From contig RPPD01000099.1 in assembly GCA_003818675.1 (NCBI GenBank), forward strand, positions 1 through 7,444: DNA of 7,444 nucleotides. The letters run 5' to 3'. A model generated the notes under the pieces. It ran no database searches. It had not been told where the DNA came from and worked only from the letters and a program-made list of their open reading frames with translations. Source of the DNA: Spirochaetaceae bacterium. GTDB taxonomy: Bacteria; Spirochaetota; Spirochaetia; SZUA-6; RPPD01. Position numbers and translations under genes: made by a program. Of the stretch, positions 1 through 5,308 are shown piece after piece (within the stretch, counting starts at the first letter, position 1; the number at the start of each line of letters is the position of its first letter).

Positions 1-314
1 AAGCATAATCCGAAATAGAAAACCACTTATCTTCATTCTTTTTCTTATAAAAATATTTATATTATAAAAGATATGATTAATAAATGAGATGCTCAAAGAA
101 AAAATCTGCTGTAGTACGTCGTTCACTTACATACCCTAACTGGATCAATACTATTATAATATATTACACCAAAAATCTTAGTTCTTCAATAGATATTGAT
201 GATTTTTAAATGAGGAATACTGCTCATTATACGCAAGTGTTATAATGCTCACCTTTTTAAGACTCCAAAACAGTAAAGAGTTGAATATTGGAAGTGCTGA
301 AAAAGTCAGTCATT
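1..314. other. AT-rich stretch with no supported gene
   Basis: This stretch is strongly AT-rich, with only about a quarter G+C in the first 60 bases, in sharp contrast to the GC-rich hisF fragment that follows. Reading both strands I find only very short open frames, such as an 18-codon minus-strand frame starting near 312, with no recognisable motif or convincing ribosome-binding site. There are several TATAAT-like strings but no gene for them to serve. It could be the edge of an inserted element, decayed intergenic DNA or an assembly join. I see no tRNA, rRNA or CRISPR pattern. Confidence 0.6.
225..247. repeat. Small inverted repeat CATTATA-N9-TATAATG
   Basis: CATTATA at 225-231 and TATAATG at 241-247 are perfect inverted copies separated by 9 bases. 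In DNA this AT-rich it may be chance. It could also be a small operator or a weak hairpin, but no neighbouring gene start uses it. Confidence 0.3.
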
Positions 315-734
315 TTAATCTTGTCGGTCCCTGTTTCTTCTGGCATCCACGGCAATGGTGATCCTGTCGGATCCGAATCGCTTTGCCGCATCCCTGACCA
401 GCGCTGGATCCTTCACGGCGGCCGAGTTCATTGAGACCTTGGCCGCGCCCGCGTCTAACACCAGCTGGATATCCTCGAGGCTCCCGATGCCACCGCCGAC
501 CGTGAGCGGAATGGTGATGACCGATGATACCCTTTTCACCCACTCCAGCCTGGTTTTGCGGTTCTCCAGGGTCGCGGCAATGTCGAGCATTGCGAGTTCG
601 TCCGCGCCCTCCTGCTCGTAGAACCTGGCGTTTTCCGCCGGATCGCCCGTGTCCTTCAAATCCACAAAATGCACGCCTTTTACCACCCTGCCTTCCTTCA
701 TGTCCAGGCAGGGCATGATTTTGATTTTACCCAT
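315..734 (-). pseudogene. hisF: Truncated imidazole glycerol phosphate synthase cyclase subunit (HisF), N-terminal half only
   Basis: HisF with HisH makes imidazole glycerol phosphate and AICAR in histidine synthesis, using ammonia passed through the HisF barrel. The 139-residue frame begins with the family signature MPCLD and keeps catalytic Asp11, the VGGGIGS loop (79-85), the N-terminal phosphate-site Asn103-Ser104 and the second catalytic Asp130 in AVDARRN. HisF is normally about 250 residues. This frame stops nine residues after Asp130, so half-barrel (beta-alpha)1-4 plus strand 5 remain and the C-terminal half, with the second phosphate site, is gone. No continuation appears in any frame of 1-314, where composition drops abruptly. 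The start is well supported by AGGAG six bases upstream. No hisH or other his gene is nearby. It is most likely a pseudogene or a product of rearrangement. A stable half-barrel is possible but not expected to make the normal reaction. Confidence 0.88.
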
Positions 735-751
735 TTCAGCTCCTTTTTTTC

Positions 752-781
752 ATCATAACAAGGAGTCGTTCCGAAGAGCAA
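752..781 (-). promoter_or_regulatory. Possible sigma-70 promoter of the hisF fragment
   Basis: On the minus strand TATGAT (757 to 752) matches the -10 consensus at five of six positions. An 18-base spacer separates it from TTGCTC (781 to 776), a weak -35 box. Transcription would begin about a dozen bases before the AGGAG ribosome-binding site, giving a very short leader. The weak -35 keeps this tentative. Confidence 0.35.
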
Positions 782-915
782 GACCGGCGTTATATAAACA
801 TGTCTTCCCGCGCACGCGTTTCTCGCGCGCAGGTACACCGATTACACTGATGAAGAATAAGGGCAGATTACTTTCCCATTCGGCGTCAATTGTCTTCTTC
901 GGCGGTTAACCCCTC

Positions 916-1293
916 CTATGGCGAGCAGACAAACCGCTTCCACTCCACAGAAACGCAATTGAAGTTGATGAGGTATCCAACGGGTATCTTGGACAACTTC
1001 AAGTAGTTGATGAGCTGCGCTGCCATAAGATCATTGAGAGCTGAGACCGACTTGAGCTCAAGAATGATCTTATTATCTACAACCAAGTCAGCGATATAAC
1101 CCCCGATAATATCCCCTTTGTAGTTAAGTGCATATACTTTTTGCCTTTCAAAGGGGATATCTGCATGTCTGAATTCCCAGCACAGAGCCTCCTCGTAAGC
1201 GCTTTCCAGCAAGCCTGGCCCGAGGTTCTTGTGAACCTGGAACACGAGATTCATGATCTTGTAACTTAATTCCTTGTGAATGATGTCTGCCAT
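916..1293 (-). CDS. GxxExxY-family protein (PDDEXK-like nuclease fold)
   Basis: This 125-residue protein is a full-length GxxExxY-family member. The name-giving motif is at 27-33 (GLLESAY), preceded by the typical helix containing FQVHKNLGPG. The segment IADLVVDNKIILELKS (67-82) matches the Asp...Glu-x-Lys core of PDDEXK nucleases, and the C-terminal part (LINFN...KRF) is also typical. The cellular role of the family is not established. Members are scattered across environmental bacteria, are often present in many copies, and some sit in rRNA intervening sequences, so a nuclease linked to mobile or repeated DNA is a reasonable inference. The start is set by AGGAGG four bases upstream. Unusually, that site and the ATG lie in one arm of a long palindrome (1287-1408). 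No promoter could be picked out with confidence. Confidence 0.92.
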   Translation of the reverse strand: MADIIHKELSYKIMNLVFQVHKNLGPGLLESAYEEALCWEFRHADIPFERQKVYALNYKGDIIGGYIADLVVDNKIILELKSVSALNDLMAAQLINYLKLSKIPVGYLINFNCVSVEWKRFVCSP

Positions 1294-1408
1294 AAAACCT
1301 CCTGATGTTTCTTTTCTGGATTCTTTTTGGAGCTTTTGCCCCTCACCCTGTACGGGGCAAAGCGAGAAAAAGAATCCTTATCCTCCGGGCAGGAGGTTTT
1401 TATGGCAG
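1287..1408. repeat. Long imperfect palindrome covering the GxxExxY ribosome-binding site and start
   Basis: Three pairs of inverted arms share nearly the same centre (about 1348). The outer pair is CTGCCATAAAACCTCCT (1287-1303) with AGGAGGTTTTTATGGCAG (1391-1408), differing by one base insertion. The middle pair is GGATTCTTTTT (1318-1328) with AAAAAGAATCC (1367-1377). The inner pair is TTTTGCCCC (1334-1342) with GGGGCAAA (1354-1361), around an 11-base loop. About 36 base pairs could form in all. The 1287-1303 arm is the ribosome-binding site, ATG and second codon of the minus-strand gene. The other arm is an inverted copy that also reads AGGAGG then ATG-GCA on the plus strand but hits a stop after four codons. 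In a minus-strand transcript starting beyond 1408 the arms would pair and hide the gene's start. Confidence 0.85.
1382..1396. repeat. Small GC-rich hairpin CCTCC-N5-GGAGG inside the outer arm
   Basis: CCTCC (1382-1386) and GGAGG (1392-1396) form a five-base-pair stem with a five-base loop. It uses part of the outer arm of the large palindrome, so the two structures would compete. It is not followed by a T run on the plus strand, so it does not look like a terminator. Confidence 0.4.
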
Positions 1409-1446
1409 TTATGTGAACACGATTTATAAATTCCCCATATCCTCCC

Positions 1447-1473
1447 AATTCGTGAAAATTCGTGTAATTCGTG
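1447..1473. repeat. Three tandem AATTCGTG repeats
   Basis: AATTCGTG occurs at 1447-1454, 1457-1464 and 1466-1473, with spacings of 10 and 9 bases, followed by GTTAAC. Read on the minus strand this is the ACGAATTACACGAATT type of short periodic repeat that I recall seeing beside GxxExxY genes in environmental genomes. That association is from memory and was not searched. The 9-10-base period is close to one helical turn, so all copies would lie on one face of the DNA. It may be a boundary or recognition site for the GxxExxY unit. Confidence 0.75.
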
Positions 1474-1513
1474 GTTAACTAAGTTTTTTCTTTATCTTCC
1501 GCGGTTTTCCCCT

Positions 1514-1557
1514 CCCCTTTCTCCCTTCCTTCTCGACCTGCCCCTTTTCTCCCTTCC
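1514..1557. repeat. Direct repeat within a polypyrimidine tract
   Basis: CCCCTTTCTCCCTTCC (1514-1529) is repeated as CCCCTTTTCTCCCTTCC (1541-1557), differing only by one inserted T, with start points 27 bases apart. They lie in an almost pure C/T stretch that runs from about 1484 to 1559 on the plus strand. The tract is non-coding: minus-strand reading gives only Lys/Gly/Arg-rich low-complexity peptide. Its position just upstream of the exporter promoter leaves open an effect on DNA structure. Confidence 0.7.
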
Positions 1558-1577
1558 AAAAAATTAATTTTTTTCCC

Positions 1578-1608
1578 TTGACTCTCCTGTTACAGGAGAC
1601 TCCATGTT
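1578..1608 (+). promoter_or_regulatory. MerR-type promoter and operator of the exporter operon
   Basis: A -35 box TTGACT (1578-1583) is followed 19 bases later by a weak -10 CATGTT (1603-1608). Between and partly overlapping the -35 is a perfect 8-base inverted repeat, TCTCCTGT-T-ACAGGAGA (1583-1599), extendable to 9 of 10 positions (1581-1601). A 19-20-base spacer with a dyad centred in it is the hallmark of MerR-family promoters, where the activator twists over-spaced DNA so that RNA polymerase can engage. The MerR gene is the last gene of the operon that starts here, so autoregulation is very likely. The predicted transcript would begin near 1615, just before the ribosome-binding site. Confidence 0.82.
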
Positions 1609-1618
1609 TGATTGTCAT

Positions 1619-1623
1619 GGAGG
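1619..1623 (+). promoter_or_regulatory. Ribosome-binding site fixing the ATPase start at 1629
   Basis: GGAGG lies five bases before ATG 1629. In-frame upstream starts at 1578 (TTG) and 1617 (ATG) are poor choices: the first is the -35 box of the promoter and the second overlaps this ribosome-binding site and lies about at the predicted transcript start. Confidence 0.75.
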
Positions 1624-1628
1624 AAAAT

Positions 1629-2363
1629 ATGAACACCGTATTAAATGTAACAGGACTAACCAAGTCCTATGGAAATCTCCTGGCGGTGGACAGGCTGGAA
1701 CTGTGCGTGCCGGACGGCGAGATCTTCGGTCTGCTGGGTCACAACGGGGCCGGCAAATCCACGACCATGGAATGCATCCTGGGAACAAGCAAACCGGATG
1801 CCGGGGAGGTGCGAATCCTGGGGCTGGACCCGAAAAAGGAGCGCAGGAAAGTCTTTGCCAGGGTGGGGGTACAGTTCCAGGAGACAAAGTACCAGGACAA
1901 GCTTCTGGTATGGGAGGCGTGTGAGACCGCGGCATCGCTTTACCCCCGAACACAGGACTGTAATGAACTGCTCGAACGGTTCCATCTGACTGATAAAAAG
2001 AAAGCAGTGGTAAACGAACTTTCCGGCGGAGAAAGGCAGAAACTCTCCGTGGTACTCGCCATGATTCCAAAACCGGAAATACTTTTCCTGGACGAGTTCA
2101 CCACCGGGCTCGATCCGCAGGCCCGGAGGGGAATCTGGAAATACCTGAAAGAGTTGAAGGCAACAGGTGTGACGATCATCCTGACATCGCACTACATGGA
2201 CGAGGTGGAGTTCCTCTGTGACAGGATCGCCATCATGAAACAGGGGCGGATCACGGCTGCAGGCACTCCGTCAGAGCTAGTCGCAAAGCACAAAACGAAG
2301 AACCTTGAGGACGTGTTCCTCAAATACATGGAAAAGGAAACCAGCGAGGAGGTGGTTGCATGA
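1629..2363 (+). CDS. ABC transporter ATP-binding protein (drug/antibiotic exporter type)
   Basis: This 244-residue cytoplasmic ATPase powers the ABC-2 permease encoded next. All nucleotide-binding motifs are present in order: Walker A GHNGAGKST (37-45), Q-loop in VQFQE (81-85), signature LSGGE (131-135), Walker B ILFLDE (151-156), D-loop GLDP (160-163) and H-loop His188. The residue after the Walker B glutamate is Phe (LDEFTTGLDP) where Pro is usual. The length and short C-terminal tail fit the DrrA/CcmA-like group of single-domain exporter ATPases. The stop codon overlaps the permease start by four bases (ATGA), indicating translational coupling and a fixed complex, presumably a dimer of each subunit. 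Expression is probably controlled by the MerR-type operator at 1578-1608. Substrate is not readable from sequence; a toxic small molecule is an inference from the MerR/GyrI regulator. Confidence 0.95.
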   Translation: MNTVLNVTGLTKSYGNLLAVDRLELCVPDGEIFGLLGHNGAGKSTTMECILGTSKPDAGEVRILGLDPKKERRKVFARVGVQFQETKYQDKLLVWEACETAASLYPRTQDCNELLERFHLTDKKKAVVNELSGGERQKLSVVLAMIPKPEILFLDEFTTGLDPQARRGIWKYLKELKATGVTIILTSHYMDEVEFLCDRIAIMKQGRITAAGTPSELVAKHKTKNLEDVFLKYMEKETSEEVVA

Positions 2364-3076
2364 ACGCGTTTTTCACCATATTCAGGACCGAGACCAAGCT
2401 CGCCATACGGGACGGGAACATGCTCTTCTTCGGCGTGCTCTTTCCCGTTGGGGTGATGTTGTTGATAGGATTTGTCTCCTCTGCAGAAGCCACGAGGTTG
2501 AGCTTTGCGGGAGTCGGGGCAATCGGAATCTGCGCCGCAGGATTGATAGGCCTTCCCCTGACATTCGCAGGCTACCGGCATGCAGGAATACTCAAGCGCT
2601 TCAGGACAACGCCCGCAAGCCCTGCTGTTCTGCTTCTGGCAGTCGCGCTTCTGCAAACGCTGTTTGCCTTCGCATCTGCCGGCGCGATATTCCTGATTGC
2701 GAGGTTTATATTCAGCGTTGAAATATCAGGGCCGCCGCTGCGCTTCATATTGACATTCCTTTTTGTTCAGATCTCTATATTCGGGATCGGATTTCTTATT
2801 TCAGCCCTGGTACCAAATACAAAAACAGCGAACCTCGTGTGCACCGTGCTCTACTTCCCGATGCTCTTTCTCTCAGGCGCAACTGTGCCGGCTGAAATCA
2901 TGCCTGGCTTCCTGCGCTTCTTTACTGAAGTGTTTCCCCTTACCCAGGGGATCATGCTGTTAAAGGGTGCGGTGACAGGGACGGATCTTGCGGGAGACCT
3001 GGTCAGGGTAATTGTCCTCGCGGTGATTGCGGTGGTATCATATGTGATGGCATTCGCAACATTTCGCTGGGAATAG
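2360..3076 (+). CDS. ABC-2 type permease of the exporter
   Basis: The 238-residue membrane partner of the preceding ATPase has the six-helix pattern of ABC-2/DrrB-like exporters. Likely membrane segments lie near residues 21-40, 48-70, 88-117, 128-150, 157-173 and 213-235. Typical landmarks are the cytoplasmic coupling stretch LKRFRTTPASP (78-88), FLSGATVP (170-177) between late helices, and FPLTQGIMLLKG (192-203). The external loop between helices 1 and 2 is very short, as in compact permeases lacking a large extracellular domain. The start is supported by GAGGAGG about seven bases upstream inside the ATPase gene, and by the ATGA overlap. It probably exports a small hydrophobic or amphipathic compound; the direction is inferred from the family and from the absence of a substrate-binding protein gene. 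Confidence 0.92.
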   Translation: MNAFFTIFRTETKLAIRDGNMLFFGVLFPVGVMLLIGFVSSAEATRLSFAGVGAIGICAAGLIGLPLTFAGYRHAGILKRFRTTPASPAVLLLAVALLQTLFAFASAGAIFLIARFIFSVEISGPPLRFILTFLFVQISIFGIGFLISALVPNTKTANLVCTVLYFPMLFLSGATVPAEIMPGFLRFFTEVFPLTQGIMLLKGAVTGTDLAGDLVRVIVLAVIAVVSYVMAFATFRWE

Positions 3077-3086
3077 AGGAGCATCC

Positions 3087-3860
3087 ATGTACAGGATCGG
3101 GCTTTTTTCCAAGATCTCAAAGGTAACTGTCAAGGCTCTCCGCTTCTACGAGGAGGAGGGCCTGCTCGATCCCTGCTACAAGGATCCGGTCAATAATTAC
3201 CGCTATTATTCGTCAGACCAGCTTCTTCGCGTCCACAAGATTGTGGCCCTCAGGCAATGCGGGTTTTCAATCCCCGAAATAAAACAGATGCTCGCGGGGA
3301 AAAAAATCGCGGAGCTTCTCGTCAAACAGAAGCAGAGGCTGGAGGGGCAGGCAACAGAGACTGCTGTCCAGCTTTCATCAATCAACCATTATATTGAATC
3401 ACTTGGAAAGGATCATTCAATGAAATACGAGATTGTTCTGAAGGAATTGCCTCACGTGCTTGTGTACAGCAAGCGCATGAAAGTTGAATCATACGACAGC
3501 TATTTCACTGAAATTCCAAAAATCGGCGAGGAAGTCGTGGCCGCAAATCCAGGCCTCCATTGTGTCGAGGACCCGCCGTACTGTTTCATCATTTATCACG
3601 ACGGGGAATACAAGGACCATGACATTGATGTTGAGTACTGCGAAGCGATCCCGTACGTGGGTGTGGAGACCGATACGATCAAGTTCAAGACAATTGAGCG
3701 TGTCCCGCAGGCGGCCTGCGCAAGGCTTATGCCGCGGTCTTTAAATGGATCGAGGACAACCATCTTGTTCCGGCGGACAACCCGAGGGAGTCCTACATTG
3801 ACGGGATCTGGAACAAGGAGAACGAGGAGGACTGGCTTACCGAGGTGCAGGTGCCGGTGA
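3087..3860 (+). CDS. MerR-family regulator with a disrupted GyrI-like effector domain
   Basis: Residues 1-70 form a standard MerR winged-helix domain (YRIGLFSKISKVTVKALRFYEE, then NNYRYYSSDQL and LRQCGFSIPEI). A coiled-coil dimerisation helix (about 75-108) follows. From 112 there is a GyrI-like/BmrR-type small-molecule-binding domain (ELPHVLVYSKRM, ANPGLHC, CFIIYHDGEY, DIDVEYCEAI). Up to Cys211 the protein matches the family, then the frame changes and the last 46 residues become an Arg/Thr-rich tail unlike any such domain. The expected continuation (KAYAAVFKWIEDN to the end) is intact in another frame, and about eleven codons including the conserved HKGPY-type segment are missing between them. 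The DNA-binding part should still fold and dimerise, but ligand sensing is probably lost. The ribosome-binding site GAGGAG lies five bases upstream, ten bases after the permease stop. It most likely controls its own operon through the palindrome at 1583-1599. Confidence 0.9.
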   Translation: MYRIGLFSKISKVTVKALRFYEEEGLLDPCYKDPVNNYRYYSSDQLLRVHKIVALRQCGFSIPEIKQMLAGKKIAELLVKQKQRLEGQATETAVQLSSINHYIESLGKDHSMKYEIVLKELPHVLVYSKRMKVESYDSYFTEIPKIGEEVVAANPGLHCVEDPPYCFIIYHDGEYKDHDIDVEYCEAIPYVGVETDTIKFKTIERVPQAACARLMPRSLNGSRTTILFRRTTRGSPTLTGSGTRRTRRTGLPRCRCR

Positions 3861-3871
3861 TCAGGGAGTAG
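3716..3871 (+). pseudogene. Out-of-frame remnant of the MerR/GyrI-like C-terminus
   Basis: From 3722, in the frame two bases off that of the MerR gene, 49 codons read KAYAAVFKWIEDN...PRESYIDGIWNKEN...WLTEVQVPVIRE and end at TAG 3869-3871. This is the normal C-terminus of GyrI-like MerR regulators, including the conserved PRESYIDGIWN segment. It is preserved without stops, so the break looks recent. The junction is at CTGCG (3716-3720), which reads as the end of Ala-Cys plus one base in the upstream frame and as Leu-Arg in the downstream frame. A slippage deletion between two CTGCG copies would produce exactly this. Confidence 0.85.
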
Positions 3872-3889
3872 CACCGGATAACCGCATGT

Positions 3890-5308
3890 TTATCGCGAAA
3901 CCACAATTCCCGCGCCTGTTCCTATTGCATTAAAGACTTCACTTGTCAGAAAAAACCTGTTGCGGCCTATCATGCTCACCCCGTCCGCGTAACGCGTGGG
4001 ATTACCGGCCCATTCACCCGGGATAGCGTCATAAACAACCATATATTTTTTATCAATAGTGTATCCCTTGACAAGAAGGTAGTGACCTGTGGCATCGGGA
4101 TAGTATCTGCCAGTAAAGGTTGTCTCCTCAGGTCCGGTTGTACGCGTTATCCGTCCACAGTCAAAAGAAAAAATAATTATCTTGCCCTGATCAATCTGTT
4201 CAAAGATAGTTTCAGGCGATGAAAATTTGGCTGCAATGGAAAATACTCCGTGTCTGGAAAGCTGTTCGCGCAGATTGTCATAGTCTACCGCTCCATTTGC
4301 ATATGGCATGCCAATCTCTTTTCTGACGTCTTGTACAGTAATGTATTTGCCTGTTGCCCACATGATGGCACTCGCATTCCCGGCGGGTCCACAGTTGCCA
4401 TACATCCCGGTGTCAAATTGAGTGGCATACCAGTCGTACTCGGGTTCCACGGACAGCCTGGCGGGAATCGGACTTACAAACAGATAAAATTCGTAAATAT
4501 CCCGGCCTTGCTTGAGCTTAACATGGGAAAATCCTCCAGCGCGTGCAATCAGGACATCATCATGCAAAAACTCCACGAGCGCTGGATCCTGCATGATCTG
4601 GGTTGTTTTTGGAAAGTGCGCGAATGTTCCATCACCCCTTGAAAATCTGTTGTCCAGACGCAACAGGTCCCCAACCCTGTCCATCGTGATGTATGGAATT
4701 CCTTTATAATAGCTCTCCATGCGGCCAACAGTAATGTCAATTGAATTGGACACAGTGTAAATGCCATCAATGCTTCTTAAGACAAGCCGCACTGTGTAAA
4801 CACCTGGCTTTGTATAGAGTACAATTGGTTTTTTGTCAAAACTGAAGCGGTTATTGCCCAGGTCCCAGACATACTGGACATCCATGGCATCCAGATCAGT
4901 GTCAACAGACAGTTCTGTGCTTTTTGGTGCCGTCTCCCTGTCTTCGGTTGCCTTAATGCCGAACTGTCCTGCCGCGGTCGCTGCTTTTGTGTTTGTTGGA
5001 GCAGCAGGAAAAACCAGAGAAACTCCTGGTAAAAGCGGCGCCTCTCCGGTGATCCTGTTTGCAAGAACTATTTCATAATGGGAGATCGAATACCGCCGCG
5101 CGATGTCATATATTGTTTCACCCGAAGCTACAATGTGCGCTTTGGGAAGAGGTGTATTTCTTGTCTTGTTCAGCTCGAAGGCAGCTTCGGTTTCCCTGGC
5201 AAAAAAGGGCGAGTATGATACCAAAAGCAAACCTGCCAGGAAAATCAGACAGGCCAAGATAAGAAGAATAAATAAACTGTGCTTTTTTGCCGTATTGTTT
5301 TTAACCAT
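3890..5308 (-). CDS. Membrane-anchored LysM / PKD-like / C39-like cysteine peptidase
   Basis: This 472-residue protein is probably exported and tethered. After a basic start (KNNTAKKH), residues 11-31 form one hydrophobic helix, either a signal anchor or an uncleaved signal. Next come a LysM peptidoglycan-binding domain (about 57-101, HIVASGETIYDIARRY...LLPG), a low-complexity linker (102-132) and a PKD/Ig-like beta domain (about 133-195, YVWDLGNN and PGVYTVRLVL). An unassigned beta-rich stretch (200-285) leads to a C39-like papain-fold peptidase domain (about 290-472). Its likely active site is Gln297 (oxyanion), Cys306 in GNCGPAGNAS, His409 in ATGHYLLVKGY and Asp427 in VVYDAIPG. The substrate is unknown; a cell-wall or surface protein or peptide is inferred from LysM. 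The start has GAGG four bases upstream. It converges on the MerR gene with under 30 bases between stops and diverges from the debranching enzyme gene. Confidence 0.85.
   Translation of the reverse strand: MVKNNTAKKHSLFILLILACLIFLAGLLLVSYSPFFARETEAAFELNKTRNTPLPKAHIVASGETIYDIARRYSISHYEIVLANRITGEAPLLPGVSLVFPAAPTNTKAATAAGQFGIKATEDRETAPKSTELSVDTDLDAMDVQYVWDLGNNRFSFDKKPIVLYTKPGVYTVRLVLRSIDGIYTVSNSIDITVGRMESYYKGIPYITMDRVGDLLRLDNRFSRGDGTFAHFPKTTQIMQDPALVEFLHDDVLIARAGGFSHVKLKQGRDIYEFYLFVSPIPARLSVEPEYDWYATQFDTGMYGNCGPAGNASAIMWATGKYITVQDVRKEIGMPYANGAVDYDNLREQLSRHGVFSIAAKFSSPETIFEQIDQGKIIIFSFDCGRITRTTGPEETTFTGRYYPDATGHYLLVKGYTIDKKYMVVYDAIPGEWAGNPTRYADGVSMIGRNRFFLTSEVFNAIGTGAGIVVSR

Noticed and set aside
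809..829. GC-rich inverted repeat CGCGC-N11-GCGCG between the GxxExxY gene and hisF
   Set aside because: The stem is only five base pairs in alternating CG sequence and lacks a following T run on either strand, so it does not qualify as a terminator.
1391..1416. Plus-strand mini-gene starting AGGAGG then ATG-GCA at 1402
   Set aside because: The frame meets TGA after four codons. It is better explained as the inverted copy of the GxxExxY start.
1578..1628. TTG start at 1578 and ATG at 1617 for the ABC ATPase, adding 17 or 4 residues
   Set aside because: TTG 1578 is the -35 box of the MerR-type promoter and ATG 1617 overlaps the ribosome-binding site. ATG 1629 has GGAGG at ideal distance and gives the normal N-terminus of the family.
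1475..1663. Minus-strand frame over the polypyrimidine tract
   Set aside because: The peptide is low-complexity Lys/Gly/Arg from a C/T-rich tract and the frame runs across the operon promoter; it is not credible coding sequence.
1656..2192. Long minus-strand frame of 178 codons opposite the ABC ATPase
   Set aside because: It is the antisense shadow of a gene with full ATPase motifs, and its translation has no recognisable domain or ribosome-binding site.
3861..3889. Possible bidirectional terminator between the convergent MerR and peptidase genes
   Set aside because: Only a three-base-pair CGG/CCG stem without T runs is visible; no terminator can be supported.
4250..4642. Plus-strand frame of 130 codons within the C39-like peptidase gene
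   Set aside because: It is a shadow of the peptidase coding region, whose domains are clear on the other strand.
5246..5260. Lipoprotein box (ILAC) in the N-terminal helix of the C39-like peptidase
   Set aside because: The Cys is in the middle of the hydrophobic helix with ten more hydrophobic residues after it, and Leu at -2 is atypical, so a lipid-modified start is unlikely.
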